Below, one piece after another: positions 34,494 to 42,598 of a stretch of DNA of 64,000 nt. Both the position numbers and the translations under genes were made by a program. Position 1 is the first letter of the stretch, and each line of letters starts with the position of its first letter. The notes under the pieces are model-generated. The model was not told where the DNA came from. It saw only the letters and a list, made by a program, of their open reading frames with translations, and searched no databases. Source of the DNA: Mucilaginibacter jinjuensis (GTDB taxonomy: Bacteria > Bacteroidota > Bacteroidia > Sphingobacteriales > Sphingobacteriaceae); NCBI RefSeq assembly GCF_028596025.1, contig NZ_CP117167.1, positions 3,410,001 through 3,474,000 on the forward strand, in the 5' to 3' direction.

Positions 34494-35594
34494 ATGATGA
34501 AGACAAAAGCGTTAGTAACCGGTTTTGCCGCTTTAACGTTGCTTGCTGCGTGTAAGCATAAAACAGAAGAAACTGTTGAAAATAAACAGGTATGTGTAAG
34601 CGATTCAATGGCCAAGCTAATTACCATTGATACTGCTAAAACAACCACCATGAAAGATGAACTGAACCTATCGGGCGAGGTTTCTTTTGATGATAATAAT
34701 GTAGTTAAAGTGTTCCCGTTCTCGAGCGGGCAGGTTTTAGAAGTTAAAGTATCCTTGGGCGACAGGGTAACCAAAGGCCAAACCCTGGCTGTTATCCGCA
34801 GTGCCGATGTTGCAGGTAATTATACCGATTTAACATCAACCAATGCAGACCTGGCAATTGCTAAACGCCAGCTTTCACAGGCAGAATATTTATACAAAAA
34901 CGGTATCTCGAGCGAACGTGATTATACCGAAGCTCAGGAAAACTATAATAAAGCCGTAGCTGCCAGCAGCAAAATAAAACAACAATTGGCTATCAATGGC
35001 GGTGGTAACACCAGTGCAACGGGTACTTTAGTTGTTAAGGCGCCACAAAGCGGTTTTATTGTTGAGAAGAACATTACACAAGGAAGCTTCATTCGCCAGG
35101 ATAACGCGGGGAGCATGTTCACTATCTCTAATATGCAGGATGTTTGGATCTGGGCTAACGTGTTCGAGTCTGACATCAGTAAGGTTAAACAAGGTTATAC
35201 TGCTAAAGTAACTACCCTGGCTTACCCTGGTAAAGTATTTACAGGCAAGGTAAATGAGATTAGCTCGGTGCTTGATCCTGATAACAAGGTAATGAAAATT
35301 AAAATTGTATTGCCTAACACAGAGATGCTTTTAAAGCCTGAAATGTTTACCAGCGTAACCATCAGCAACAGCGAAAACCAGCAGGCTGTATCAATCCCTG
35401 CTAAGGCTGTAGTTTTTGATAACAGCAAATATTTTGTAGTGGTTTACAACAGCAAATGCGATTTAAAGGTGCGCGAAGTAAGCGTTATAAAAAGCGTTGA
35501 TGATGTTTCATATATCAGCTCTGGCTTAAAACCCGGCGACCTGGTTGTATCAAAAAATCAGCTGATGTTATATGATGCATTAACTGCTGAATAA
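34494..35594 (+). CDS. czcB: RND efflux periplasmic adaptor (CzcB/CusB-like), lipoprotein
   Basis: A 366-residue membrane fusion protein. The signal ends with lipobox LLAAC (Cys about residue 20). A lipoyl/barrel-sandwich half (VFPFSSGQVLEVKVSLGDRVTKGQTLAVI), a coiled-coil hairpin (about 100-165), the second lipoyl half (LVVKAPQSGFIVEKNITQGSFIRQ), then beta-barrel and membrane-proximal domains. It joins pump and outer membrane channel. It lacks an obvious N-terminal Met/His-rich metal-binding extension such as that of CusB. Confidence 0.92.
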   Translation: MMKTKALVTGFAALTLLAACKHKTEETVENKQVCVSDSMAKLITIDTAKTTTMKDELNLSGEVSFDDNNVVKVFPFSSGQVLEVKVSLGDRVTKGQTLAVIRSADVAGNYTDLTSTNADLAIAKRQLSQAEYLYKNGISSERDYTEAQENYNKAVAASSKIKQQLAINGGGNTSATGTLVVKAPQSGFIVEKNITQGSFIRQDNAGSMFTISNMQDVWIWANVFESDISKVKQGYTAKVTTLAYPGKVFTGKVNEISSVLDPDNKVMKIKIVLPNTEMLLKPEMFTSVTISNSENQQAVSIPAKAVVFDNSKYFVVVYNSKCDLKVREVSVIKSVDDVSYISSGLKPGDLVVSKNQLMLYDALTAE

Positions 35595-35650
35595 TATTGA
35601 TTAACAGTAGTTTATTAAGTTTAATCGCTAATTATTGATTAATTGAAACA

Positions 35651-38600
35651 ATGAATAAATTCATTAAAGGCATCATACAATTTTCCCTGAAAAACCGGTA
35701 CTTCGTTTTCTTTATGACGGCGGTACTGGCTGGTTTAGGGGTATGGAGCTATAGCAATACACCTATTGAAACGTTTCCCGACGTTACCAATACCCAGATC
35801 ATCATCATAGCCCAATGGCCGGGACGTAGTGCCGAGGAGGTTGAAAAGATGATTACCATCCCGATGGAGACTGTGTTGAACTCGGTTCAGAGCAAATCTA
35901 ACCTGCGTACCACCTCTTCATTCGGTTTATCTTATATCCGTATTATTTTTGATGACGGTGTTGATGATGCCTTTGCGCGCCAGCAGGTATTAAGCCGTTT
36001 AAGCAATGCTGATCTTCCGGACGGTGTTAAGCCGGAGGTTGAGCCACCTTATGGCCCAACCGGCGAAATCTATCGTTATACTTTAAAAAGCCGCACCAAA
36101 TCACTGCACGAGCTTACTGCTATTCAGGATTGGGTGTTAGACCGTCAGTTTAAAGCTATCCCCGGCGTAGCCGATGTGAACAGCTTTGGTGGTGAAGAAA
36201 AAACCTACGAAGTAAGTGTTAACCCTTCCCTGCTGCGTAAATATGAGCTGACCTCGCTTGACGTTTTCAATGCCATTAACCGCAGTAACATTAACGTGGG
36301 TGGAGATGTAATTGAGAAAAACGACCAGGCGTATGTAGTTAGGGGTATCGGTTTAATTAATAATACCGATGAGATCTCGAACATCATTATCAAGAACGTA
36401 AACAACGTACCGATTTTAGCCAAAGACGTTGCCGAAATAAAAGAAAGCGGTTTACCACGCTTAGGCCAGGTTGGCCGCGATAAGCAAAACGATGCCATTG
36501 AAGGTATTGTGGTAATGCGTAAAGGTGAAAACCCTGCCGAGGTATTGGAACGCGTTCGTGACAAGGTAAAAGACCTGAACGAAAACGTTTTGCCGAAGGA
36601 TGTGAAGATCGATACGTTTTACGATCGTACCAATTTGATGGACTTTTGTACTGAAACGGTTATCCATAACCTTTGCGAAGGTATTATCCTGGTAACTGTT
36701 ATCGTATTCCTGTTCATGGCCGACTGGCGTACCACTTTAACCGTAACACTGGTTATTCCGTTAGCGTTGTTATTTGCCTTTATCTGTTTGCGATTAAAAG
36801 GCATGAGCGCCAACTTGTTATCAATGGGTGCTGTCGATTTTGGTATCATCGTCGACGGGGCCGTGGTAATGGTTGAGGGAATCTTCGTAGCGCTGGATCA
36901 TAAGGCGCACCAGGTTGGTATGGAGAAATTTAACAAGCTGGCTAAACTAAGCTTGTTTAAAAACGTGGGTACAGAGATGGGTAAATCCATCTTCTTCTCT
37001 AAGGTTATCATTCTTACCTGCTTGGTTCCCATCTTCGCTTTCCAAAAGGTAGAAGGTAAAATGTTCTCACCATTGGCTTACACTTTAGGTTTTGCCTTAA
37101 TTGGAGCGTTAATATTTACTTTAACACTGGTACCTGCCCTATCGAGTATTTTACTGAACAAAAACGTAAAAGAGAAACATAACCCGGTTGTACTGTTCTT
37201 CGAAAACGGTATCCGCCGCATGTTTACCTTCACTTATAAAAATCAGAAGTTAAGCTTAATCGTGTCATTAGTGATCATGGTTTTAACTTTTGCTTCTGCC
37301 AAATTTTTGGGTACAGAGTTCTTACCACAATTGAACGAAGGTGCATTATGGGTAACTGCACAGTTGCCAATGAGTACATCGCTCGAAAGTTCGGTGAACG
37401 TGACCAACAAAATGCGCGAGATCTTATCAACCTATCCGGAAGTTAAACAAACCCTGTCGCAAGTTGGCCGTACCAATGACGGTACCGACCCTAAAGGTTT
37501 CTTTAACGTACAGATCCAGGTGGATTTACTGCCGCACAAAGAGTGGAAACGCAATATTACCGAAGATGAGCTTATTGCCGATATGTATAAGAAGCTGAGC
37601 AAATACCCGGGCATTATCTACAACTTCTCGCAACCGATCAGCGATAACGTGGCTGAGGCTGTTGCCGGTGTACCAGCATCAATGGCGGTTAAAATATTCG
37701 GACAAGATTTTGACGTGCTGGATCATAAAGCCGACCAGGTTATGGCCGTGTTGAAAAATATCCAGGGTGTTGAAGATTTAGGTGTGCTGCGCAACTTAGG
37801 TCAGCCCGAATTCAGGATAGAATTGGATCAGCGCAAGATGGCCTTATATGGCGTTTCTACTGCCGATGCCAATGCTGTTATCGAGATGGCTATCGGTGGT
37901 AAAGCCGCAACCCAGCTTTATGAAGGCGAGCGCAAGTTTGATATCCGCGTTCGTTATCAAAAAGATTTCCGCGATACACAGGAAAAGATCGAGAACCTGA
38001 TGGTGCCGACGTTGAATGGTGCTAAGATTTCGATTAAAGAAATCTCGGCCATTAAAACCCTAACTGGTCCAGCATTTATTTATCGTGATAATAACCAGCG
38101 TTACATCGCTGTTAAATTCTCGGTGCGTGGCCGCGACTTAGGTAGTACCATTGCCGAAGCCCAGCAAAAAGTTGGTGCAGCAGTAAAATTAGATCATGGC
38201 TACAGCTTTACCTGGAATGGTGAGTTTGAGAACCAGATCCGTGCATCAAAAACATTATCGCATGTGGTGCCGATCTGTTTACTGGTGATCTTCCTGATCT
38301 TGTTCATGACATTCGGTAACGCCAAAGATGCCACACTGGTAATCCTTAACGTACCGTTCGCTTTAATTGGTGGTATCTTAGCCCTGCATATTACAGGTAT
38401 CAACTTCAGTATCTCTGCAGGTATTGGTTTCATCGCCTTGTTCGGGGTTTGTATCCAGAACGGTGTGATCCTGATCTCGGTATTCCGCAAAAATCTGGAT
38501 GCCAGGATGCCGCTGGATACTGCAATTTTGGAAGGTGTTATCTCCCGTGTTCGTCCGGTAGTAATGACTGCCCTGATGGCCGCAATTGGTTTAATGCCGG

Positions 38601-38791
38601 CTGCGGTATCAACCGGTATCGGTTCAGAAACACAGAAACCTTTGGCCATTGTGGTTATCGGTGGTTTGGTAACCTCAACTATATTGACCTTACTGATTCT
38701 TCCTATTATTTACGCCATTGTGCATCGATTGATCCACAGGCGCGAAAACAGGAAACTGTTAGCCAAAATAGGCGCTATCAAAAAATCATAA
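35651..38791 (+). CDS. czcA: CusA/CzcA family heavy-metal RND efflux pump
   Basis: A 1046-residue inner-membrane proton/metal antiporter with twelve helices and two large periplasmic loops. The HME-class charged motif in helix 4 is D396-x5-D402-x6-E409 (VDFGIIVDGAVVMVEG), matching the divalent-cation (CzcA) type rather than multidrug pumps. N-terminus FSLKNRYFVF and WPGRSAEEVEKMITIPMET are family landmarks. With the channel and adaptor genes upstream it makes a complete tripartite pump; likely substrates Co, Zn, Cd or Cu/Ag. A strong terminator follows at 38801. No linked regulator was seen. Confidence 0.95.
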   Translation: MNKFIKGIIQFSLKNRYFVFFMTAVLAGLGVWSYSNTPIETFPDVTNTQIIIIAQWPGRSAEEVEKMITIPMETVLNSVQSKSNLRTTSSFGLSYIRIIFDDGVDDAFARQQVLSRLSNADLPDGVKPEVEPPYGPTGEIYRYTLKSRTKSLHELTAIQDWVLDRQFKAIPGVADVNSFGGEEKTYEVSVNPSLLRKYELTSLDVFNAINRSNINVGGDVIEKNDQAYVVRGIGLINNTDEISNIIIKNVNNVPILAKDVAEIKESGLPRLGQVGRDKQNDAIEGIVVMRKGENPAEVLERVRDKVKDLNENVLPKDVKIDTFYDRTNLMDFCTETVIHNLCEGIILVTVIVFLFMADWRTTLTVTLVIPLALLFAFICLRLKGMSANLLSMGAVDFGIIVDGAVVMVEGIFVALDHKAHQVGMEKFNKLAKLSLFKNVGTEMGKSIFFSKVIILTCLVPIFAFQKVEGKMFSPLAYTLGFALIGALIFTLTLVPALSSILLNKNVKEKHNPVVLFFENGIRRMFTFTYKNQKLSLIVSLVIMVLTFASAKFLGTEFLPQLNEGALWVTAQLPMSTSLESSVNVTNKMREILSTYPEVKQTLSQVGRTNDGTDPKGFFNVQIQVDLLPHKEWKRNITEDELIADMYKKLSKYPGIIYNFSQPISDNVAEAVAGVPASMAVKIFGQDFDVLDHKADQVMAVLKNIQGVEDLGVLRNLGQPEFRIELDQRKMALYGVSTADANAVIEMAIGGKAATQLYEGERKFDIRVRYQKDFRDTQEKIENLMVPTLNGAKISIKEISAIKTLTGPAFIYRDNNQRYIAVKFSVRGRDLGSTIAEAQQKVGAAVKLDHGYSFTWNGEFENQIRASKTLSHVVPICLLVIFLILFMTFGNAKDATLVILNVPFALIGGILALHITGINFSISAGIGFIALFGVCIQNGVILISVFRKNLDARMPLDTAILEGVISRVRPVVMTALMAAIGLMPAAVSTGIGSETQKPLAIVVIGGLVTSTILTLLILPIIYAIVHRLIHRRENRKLLAKIGAIKKS

Positions 38792-38800
38792 AAATGAATA

Positions 38801-38830
38801 AAACGCCCCGTAAATCACGGGGCGTTTTTT
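38801..38830 (+). terminator. Terminator of the czcCBA operon
   Basis: Perfect 11-bp stem AAACGCCCCGT (38801-38811) / ACGGGGCGTTT (38817-38827), 5-base loop, followed by TTT and a further run of T. Confidence 0.92.
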
Positions 38831-38831
38831 G

Positions 38832-38861
38832 TTGGTACATACCGGTAATCTTGTTAATTTG
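38832..38861 (+). promoter_or_regulatory. Candidate promoter of the GH92 gene
   Basis: TTG (38832-38834), 19 bases, TTAATTTG (38854-38861), 25 bases before the ATG at 38887. Correct Bacteroidota spacing with one departure in the -7 box. Its position right after the operon terminator supports independent transcription of the GH92 gene. Confidence 0.5.
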
Positions 38862-38886
38862 CGTGTTGTTACCTGTAACCGAAATA

Positions 38887-41475
38887 ATGCATCTTAGAAA
38901 AACAAACATCTGCAAGCCCTTTTTAACGCTGCTTGCCCTGCTTTATATTACCACAGCATCAGCTCAAAAGAAAAAGGATTACACACCTTTGGTTGATCCC
39001 TTTATTGGCACAGGCGGCCATGGGCACACCTACCCCGGTGCTGTTGTGCCATTTGGAATGGTGCAGCTAAGTCCCGATACAAGGCTCGAAGGCTGGGATG
39101 GTTGCTCAGGCTATCATTATACCGATACGGTGGTTTATGGCTTCTCACACACCCATCTAAGCGGTACCGGCATTGCAGATTATTGCGATGTATTGTTTAT
39201 GCCCACCACCGGCGATCCCAAATTGCTGAATACTGATTATCGCTCTGTATTTAAAAAGAAGAACGAGATAGCAACCCCTGGTTATTATAAAACGCATTTA
39301 GAGAAATATAACATCGACGCAGAGCTTACAGCTACAACACGTGTGGGTGTTCATCGGTATACCTTCTTAAATTCTGGCGATGCCAATATCATCATAGATC
39401 TGAAACACCGGGATGAGGTTCTGGATTCATGGATTGAGGTGGTGAACGATCATGAGATCCGTGGGTTTCGGCGGTCTAAATCATGGGCTAAAGATCAATC
39501 GGTTTATTTTTACGCTAAGTTTTCTAAACCGTTGAAAACTTATGGTATAGCCTTAAATGATGTTGTACAACACGGAAAAGAAAAATTACAGGGCAAAAAT
39601 ATAAAGATGTACATCACATTTGATGACCCTAAAGAGGTTATCGCCAAAGTAGGGATCTCATCGGTAAGTGCAGATGGTGCATTAAAAAACCTGAATGCCG
39701 AAGTTCCCGACTTCGATTTTAAGCGTGTACAAAAAGAAGCCAAAACCACCTGGATAAATGCCTTAGCTAAGATTGAGATTGAAGGCGGTGCGCCTAATAT
39801 GCAATCGCAGCAACAACAGCAAAATGCTACTTATAACCCTTATGGGGCGAATAAAGTATCCTCTAAAAAAGGTAATGAAAAACCCATTGACTACGTTAAA
39901 CAAAAGCAAACTATATTTTATACCGCTTTATATCATACCATGCTAGCCCCAAATGTTTACAGCGATGTAGACGGCCAATACCGTGGCATGGACCAACAGG
40001 TGCATAAGGCAGATGGCTTTACTTATTATACGGTTTTCTCGTTGTGGGATACCTTCAGGGCAGAACACCCATTGTTTGCACTGATTGACCGTAAACGCAC
40101 CCTCGACTTTGTAAAAAGCTTTTTAACGATGTATGATCAGGGTGGAGTGTTGCCTGTATGGCCACTGGCATCGAACGAAACCTTTTGCATGACTGGTAAT
40201 CACTCTATCCCGGTTATTGTTGATGCTTATGCTAAAGGTATCAGGGATTTTGATGCCGAAAAAGCTTTTACAGATATGAAGGCTACTGTAAATCGCGACC
40301 AGTTTGGTCTCGATTCATACCGAAAAAATGGCGCAGTACTTATTGATGACATACACGAATCCGTTTCAAGAACTTTAGAGTACGCTTATGATGATTGGTG
40401 CATTGCCCAAATGGCCAAAATGCTGAATCATGATGCCGATTACCATGAGTATATTAAACGTGCTCAGTACTGGAAAAACTTAAATAATACCGAAAATGGT
40501 TTTATGCAAGGCCGTACCAATGGTGGCTGGTTTACACCATTTAAAGCTACCGATGTAAATGATAATTATACCGAAGGTAATGCCTGGCAATACTCTTTCC
40601 TGGTGGCACAGGATGTGGAGGGGCTTATGAACCGTATTGGCGGTAAAGAAGCTTTTGAAGCCAAACTGGATGAATTGTTTACTACAACCGAGCCACTCAC
40701 AGGCCGTAAGCAGGATGATATAAGTGGATTAATCGGCCAATATGCGCATGGTAACGAACCAAGCCACCACATGGCTTATTTGTTTAATTTTACAGAAAAC
40801 CCCAATAAGACACGGCTTTATCTTAATAAGATCATGAATACGCTTTACAGCGCCAAGCCAGATGGATTGGCCGGCAATGAAGATTGCGGACAAATGTCGG
40901 CCTGGTATGTGATGAGCTCATTGGGCTTATATAATATTGCTCCGGGGCAAAATCAATTTCAGGTTGGTTTGCCGCAGTTTGATAAGGCGGTGATTAATCT
41001 TGAGAATGGTAAGAAGTTTACCATCCTTAATGCAAATGCAAGTGTTGGTCGAGGTAATATCTATTTACAGGGTATGAACCTGGCTAAACATGCCTACAAT
41101 AAACTATATATCACCAATGATGACATTATCAATGGCGGCGAATTTGAAGTGTTTATGGGGCGTTTGCCTAATCAGCTGTTTGTAAATGACCTGGAAAAAC
41201 CTACTTCTAAAATAACAGATGATTTGATTATCTCTAATCCATATTTCAGTACTTCAGCTAAAACATTCAGCCAACCTTTTAGTATGGAAATTAAATGCGC
41301 GGAGAAGGACACTAAGATCTACTATACATTAGATGGCAGTACTCCTACAGCAGCATCGACAATTTATAGCAAACCATTTTCAATTTCAGCAACAACAACC
41401 GTTAAAGCAATTGCTATTAAGGATGGTAAAAGCAGTTTTGTTGATGCAGGTACTTTTACCAGGGAGTCGAAATAA
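38887..41475 (+). CDS. GH92 family alpha-mannosidase with C-terminal chitobiase-like domain
   Basis: An 862-residue exported exo-alpha-mannosidase-type glycosidase. Start at 38887 gives a signal peptide (about 1-27, ...TTASAQ); the frame stays open upstream to 38449 but only as a shadow of czcA and through its terminator. The catalytic module begins VDPFIGTGGHGHTYPGAVVPFGMVQLSPDT and has LWDTFRAEHPL, EGNAWQYSF and the GNEDCGQMSAWYV block with the catalytic acidic pair. At about 330-360 lies a Gln-rich insertion (QSQQQQQNATYNPYG). A C-terminal CHB_HEX-type beta domain (about 790-862) has TKIYYTLDGSTPT. Ca2+-dependent cleavage of alpha-mannosides, probably from N-glycans or fungal mannan. Confidence 0.93.
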   Translation: MHLRKTNICKPFLTLLALLYITTASAQKKKDYTPLVDPFIGTGGHGHTYPGAVVPFGMVQLSPDTRLEGWDGCSGYHYTDTVVYGFSHTHLSGTGIADYCDVLFMPTTGDPKLLNTDYRSVFKKKNEIATPGYYKTHLEKYNIDAELTATTRVGVHRYTFLNSGDANIIIDLKHRDEVLDSWIEVVNDHEIRGFRRSKSWAKDQSVYFYAKFSKPLKTYGIALNDVVQHGKEKLQGKNIKMYITFDDPKEVIAKVGISSVSADGALKNLNAEVPDFDFKRVQKEAKTTWINALAKIEIEGGAPNMQSQQQQQNATYNPYGANKVSSKKGNEKPIDYVKQKQTIFYTALYHTMLAPNVYSDVDGQYRGMDQQVHKADGFTYYTVFSLWDTFRAEHPLFALIDRKRTLDFVKSFLTMYDQGGVLPVWPLASNETFCMTGNHSIPVIVDAYAKGIRDFDAEKAFTDMKATVNRDQFGLDSYRKNGAVLIDDIHESVSRTLEYAYDDWCIAQMAKMLNHDADYHEYIKRAQYWKNLNNTENGFMQGRTNGGWFTPFKATDVNDNYTEGNAWQYSFLVAQDVEGLMNRIGGKEAFEAKLDELFTTTEPLTGRKQDDISGLIGQYAHGNEPSHHMAYLFNFTENPNKTRLYLNKIMNTLYSAKPDGLAGNEDCGQMSAWYVMSSLGLYNIAPGQNQFQVGLPQFDKAVINLENGKKFTILNANASVGRGNIYLQGMNLAKHAYNKLYITNDDIINGGEFEVFMGRLPNQLFVNDLEKPTSKITDDLIISNPYFSTSAKTFSQPFSMEIKCAEKDTKIYYTLDGSTPTAASTIYSKPFSISATTTVKAIAIKDGKSSFVDAGTFTRESK

Positions 41476-41487
41476 GCATCGTAAGTT

Positions 41488-41571
41488 CCGTCATTGCGAG
41501 GAACGAAGCAATCCCCTGCATACAGAGCCACTCTGTATAGTTCGCGATTGCTTCGTTCCTCGCAATGACGG
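41488..41571. repeat. Long palindromic repeat, copy 4
   Basis: Perfect 26-base arms (41488-41513 and 41546-41571). The 32-base centre contains a perfect nested hairpin TACAGAG-cca-CTCTGTA at 41521-41537. Lies between convergent GH92 and ppk2 genes. Confidence 0.92.
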
Positions 41572-41611
41572 CAATGGTGGTCTTTACTCTTTTGTCCTTC
41601 TGTCCAGAAAT

Positions 41612-42493
41612 CTATTTCTCTTCCTCCAACATCTTCCTGATTCCATCAAATTTGGCTTTTTCTTCCGCCGAAATCACCGGGTCTTTCAAATTCATTTTTT
41701 TCATCGTATCGAGGATTATACTCGAAATAGCAATCCTTGTAAACCACTTTTTATCAGCCGGGATAATGTACCATGGCGCATCATCGGTTGATGTGATGTT
41801 GATGGCATCTTCATAAGCCTTCATATAATCTTTCCAATATTTGCGCTCCTCGATATCTGCGGCAGAGAATTTCCAGTTTTTGGCAGGTGTATCCAAACGT
41901 TTGAGAAAACGGTCTTTCTGTTCGTCTTTTGATAAGTGGAGAAAGAATTTGATGATCTTGGTGCCGTTGCGGGTTAAGTGTTTTTCAAATTCTTTGATGC
42001 TTTTATAGCGGTCTTTCCAAAAGTCGTCGGTAATGTCCTCAACCTTATTTATACCCGGTATCCGCTCTCCTATTATAAATTCAGGGTGCACTTTAGTGAT
42101 GAGCACGTTTTCGTAATGCGAACGGTTATGGATACCAATGCGGCCGCGCTCGGGCAGGGCAATATAGTGTCGCCATAAAAAGTCGTGATCCAGTTCTTCG
42201 GCGCTTGGTTGTTTAAAGCTGTAAACCTGGCAGCCCTGCGGATTTAAGCCCGACATGGTATGAGCAATTGCCCCATCCTTACCAGCCGCATCCATCGCCT
42301 GAAAAATGATAAGGAGCGAGTAGCTATTATCTGCGTAGAGTTTAGTTTGCAGTTCGGCAGTTTCCTTAATCAAATTAGTTAGAACCTCTTCGGCATCATC
42401 CTTTTTGTACGAACTTGTGTAAGCGGTGTCGTAGTCATTTAAAGAAACCTTTTTTTCGCCTGTTATTTTAAATTCCTGAACTATATTATCCAT
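41612..42493 (-). CDS. ppk2: Polyphosphate kinase 2 family protein
   Basis: A 293-residue P-loop kinase. Walker A is AMDAAGKDG (66-74), followed by the family blocks SGLNPQGCQVYSFKQPSAEELDHDFLWRHY, GRIGIHNRSHYENVLITKVHPE (Walker B-like/lid region) and FFLHLSKDEQKDRFLKRLDTPAKNWKFS. Enzymes of this kind move phosphate between polyphosphate and nucleotides, mostly making NTP or NDP from polyphosphate. Length fits the single-domain class I/III type; class cannot be decided by eye. Monocistronic, divergent from the PBP1A gene. Confidence 0.93.
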   Translation of the reverse strand: MDNIVQEFKITGEKKVSLNDYDTAYTSSYKKDDAEEVLTNLIKETAELQTKLYADNSYSLLIIFQAMDAAGKDGAIAHTMSGLNPQGCQVYSFKQPSAEELDHDFLWRHYIALPERGRIGIHNRSHYENVLITKVHPEFIIGERIPGINKVEDITDDFWKDRYKSIKEFEKHLTRNGTKIIKFFLHLSKDEQKDRFLKRLDTPAKNWKFSAADIEERKYWKDYMKAYEDAINITSTDDAPWYIIPADKKWFTRIAISSIILDTMKKMNLKDPVISAEEKAKFDGIRKMLEEEK

Positions 42494-42560
42494 TAGTAAA
42501 ATTATTAAGTATTTTAAGTAAAATTTCGTGGTTTTAATTACGTTGTTAATATTTGTTGAT

Positions 42561-42575
42561 CACTATGAAATAGTG
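42561..42575. promoter_or_regulatory. Small inverted repeat between ppk2 and PBP1A genes
   Basis: CACTAT-gaa-ATAGTG, 6-bp arms, 24 bases before the PBP1A ATG. It may be an operator; it is too short to judge. Confidence 0.25.
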
Positions 42576-42598
42576 GCTTAATTTCACATCTTTACCCA

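Noticed and set aside
38200..38649. 149-codon open frame antisense to czcA
   Set aside because: Lies inside a well-conserved RND gene, lacks promoter or family features and mirrors codon periodicity of czcA.
38449..38886. Upstream extension of the GH92 reading frame
   Set aside because: The frame is open, but it is out of frame with czcA, crosses the operon terminator at 38801 and has no protein-like composition. The signal peptide begins at 38887.
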